This document shows positions 5,936 through 7,047 of a stretch of 7,047 nucleotides of DNA, piece by piece; the stretch's first letter is position 1, and every line of letters starts with the position of its first letter. Where the stretch lies: the NCBI GenBank assembly GCA_044508215.1, contig JBIQID010000145.1:1-7047 (forward strand), in the 5' to 3' direction. The DNA comes from JAEZFI01 sp044508215. GTDB lineage: Bacteria; Actinomycetota; Acidimicrobiia; Acidimicrobiales; Microtrichaceae. A program made the position numbers and the translations under genes. The notes under the pieces are model-generated. The model was not told the DNA's origin and did no database searches. It saw only the letters and a program-made list of their open reading frames with translations.

Positions 5936-7047
5936 GACAGTGCTCCTACGAGGGTCGTTCGGTCATCTGGGTCCGCCACGGCCTGCACGGCCCGCCCGAT
6001 CGGACGGGTCAATGCCAGGGGCAGCGGGTCGGCGCAACGGAGGTGCGCCTCGATGCGCCGGTGTGCCGGCAGGAAGACGGCGGAGGCGTCGGGAGGGGAA
6101 CTGCACAGCTCGGCGATGGCCTTCGTGGCGGCCGCACGGCCTGCCCGGTCGCGGGGCGCTCGGGTGACGACGGGGAGGATCCGGCTCGGCGGTACGTGGA
6201 GCGCAGCCAGGTCGTCGAGCAGGCGGACGAGGTCACGTGTCCCCTTGAGGCCGTCGACGCCGACCGCCACGACGGTGTCGGCCTGAGCGACCGCGATCCG
6301 AGCCAGGGCGTTGCGCTCCTCGACGTCGACCGACCCGGTGAGATCCTCGCCCTCGAAGTCCGCGGTGACGTCCGCGACGACGTGGCGGAAGCTCGCACGG
6401 AGCGACGCGATCGCGGCCTCGATGGCGGAGGGGTGCAGCGCCACCCAGTCGTGTGGTCGCCGCAGTCCGAGCAGCAGCGAGTAGCCGCGTTCGGGCACGG
6501 AGTGGAGCATCTGCTCGACCGCTGAGCGGGTGGCGGTGCCGTGGCGGTGCAGCTCCACGAGCTCCTGGAGCGCCGGCACCACGTCGGGAGCGTCGTGGTA
6601 GCAGCCCTGGTCACCGTTGCGGCTGAGGTCGGCGAGCACCACCGAGCCCGAATCGACGTCCTCACCGGCAAGGTGCTGGGCGAGCGCCATCGCGGTCACG
6701 GACGCTCCGGCGCCGCTCCGACCGCACACCACCGTGAGGCGCCCGCGGTAGGTGGCGTCCCCGGGAGCGGTAGCCGGCTCGGCGAGGTCGGCGGCGTGGG
6801 AGATCGTCCGCCAGCGCACCGGCCGGGCGACCGCCGACAACGTGGCCAGCAACTCGTCGACCCCGAACGAGGGAGGTAGCAGGGGCCCGTCGGCACCTCC
6901 GGCGTCGTTCCCTCTTCCGCGCCGAGGGTCGCTCACCCGCACGAGCGCCACGTCGTTCCGCTGGCAGCAGGCCGCCAGCTCCCGATCCACGCCGGGGGCG
7001 GTCGCGTCGACCAGCACCGCCGAAGCCCGAGCACCCGCCCGGATCCG
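5932..7047 (-). CDS. tadZ: TadZ/CpaE-like MinD-family protein, partial (N-terminus beyond right edge)
   Basis: 371 codons are in frame up to the window edge. A GTG at 7017 is possible but unlikely to be the start, because ten open codons precede it and the sequence ASAVLVDATAPGVDREL looks like the middle of a receiver-like N-terminal domain. Numbering from the first visible residue, the MinD/ParA-type domain begins at about 103: the P-loop region reads VVCGRSGAGASV (106-117), where the Lys of a GK[ST] motif is Ala115. The VVLADL segment (136-141) holds the A'/switch Asp140, and HVVADVTAD (222-230) is Walker B-like. TadZ/CpaE proteins place the pilus machine in the cell, often at a pole, and some are known to have altered P-loops, so nucleotide hydrolysis may be weak or absent here. 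It is the first visible gene of the operon and is translationally linked to tadA. Confidence 0.85.
   Translation of the reverse strand, partial: RIRAGARASAVLVDATAPGVDRELAACCQRNDVALVRVSDPRRGRGNDAGGADGPLLPPSFGVDELLATLSAVARPVRWRTISHAADLAEPATAPGDATYRGRLTVVCGRSGAGASVTAMALAQHLAGEDVDSGSVVLADLSRNGDQGCYHDAPDVVPALQELVELHRHGTATRSAVEQMLHSVPERGYSLLLGLRRPHDWVALHPSAIEAAIASLRASFRHVVADVTADFEGEDLTGSVDVEERNALARIAVAQADTVVAVGVDGLKGTRDLVRLLDDLAALHVPPSRILPVVTRAPRDRAGRAAATKAIAELCSSPPDASAVFLPAHRRIEAHLRCADPLPLALTRPIGRAVQAVADPDDRTTLVGALS

Larger units (their letters stand above)
1..7047 (-). other. tad/flp pilus operon with trailing pseudokinase gene (both ends cut)
   Basis: Nine minus-strand genes lie head to tail with almost no spacing. 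Seven of the eight junctions need no promoter or have no room for one: tadZ/tadA, tadA/tadB, tadB/tadC, pilin/TadE-like and TadE-like 1/2 share 4 bases, the last two pilin-module genes overlap by 23 bases, and only 36 bases separate tadC from the pilin gene. The order Z-A-B-C followed by small single-membrane-segment proteins is the usual actinobacterial Tad arrangement. Only two gaps exist (36 and 98 bases) and both contain perfect inverted repeats. Co-transcription is an inference from spacing; no promoter is visible, and the operon start lies beyond the right edge. Confidence 0.85.

Noticed and set aside
4673..6286. Plus-strand open frame antisense to tadA and tadZ
   Set aside because: It is rich in Gly, Arg, Asp and Val with many His, the mirror of the coding pattern of the minus strand; nothing supports a protein.

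Overview
The window is GC-rich, and every gene I can support lies on the minus strand, so the genes read from right to left. It holds most of a tad/flp (type IVc) pilus operon from an actinobacterium. The codon use, the Thr/Ser-rich extracellular stalk and the actinobacterial style of the Tad proteins fit an Acidimicrobiia-like lineage. That assignment is an inference: no marker gene is present.

Layout in the direction of transcription. (1) Positions 7047-2851 hold the machinery module: a TadZ/CpaE-like MinD-family protein (its N-terminus lies beyond the right edge), the motor ATPase TadA/CpaF, and the inner-membrane platform proteins TadB and TadC. Each gene overlaps the next by 4 bases (ATGA or GTGA). 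(2) A 36-base gap follows, with a perfect 8-bp hairpin formed around the tadC stop codon and a strong AAGGAG ribosome binding site. (3) Positions 2814-1295 hold the pilin module: a 65-aa Flp-like pilin and three small TadE/TadG-like proteins. All four carry a DR(G) motif just before a single N-terminal hydrophobic segment, and the genes overlap by 4, 4 and 23 bases. (4) A 98-base gap contains three consecutive perfect 7-bp hairpins built from a repeated unit, plus a weaker hairpin over the ribosome binding site. (5) Positions 1196-1 hold a partial gene for a membrane-anchored pseudokinase. It has a shortened N-lobe, no catalytic Asp, no DFG Asp, three likely membrane segments and a Thr/Ser stalk, and it runs off the left edge.

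Working model: TadZ positions the machine, TadA powers it, TadB/TadC form the platform, and the small pilin-like proteins are assembled or help assembly. The pseudokinase is the least expected member and may be a signalling or scaffold link to the envelope. No prepilin peptidase, RcpC/CpaB-like protein or secretin is visible; if present they lie outside the window. I see no tRNA, rRNA, CRISPR array, insertion sequence or convincing promoter. The only stretches without a gene are the two short gaps named above.
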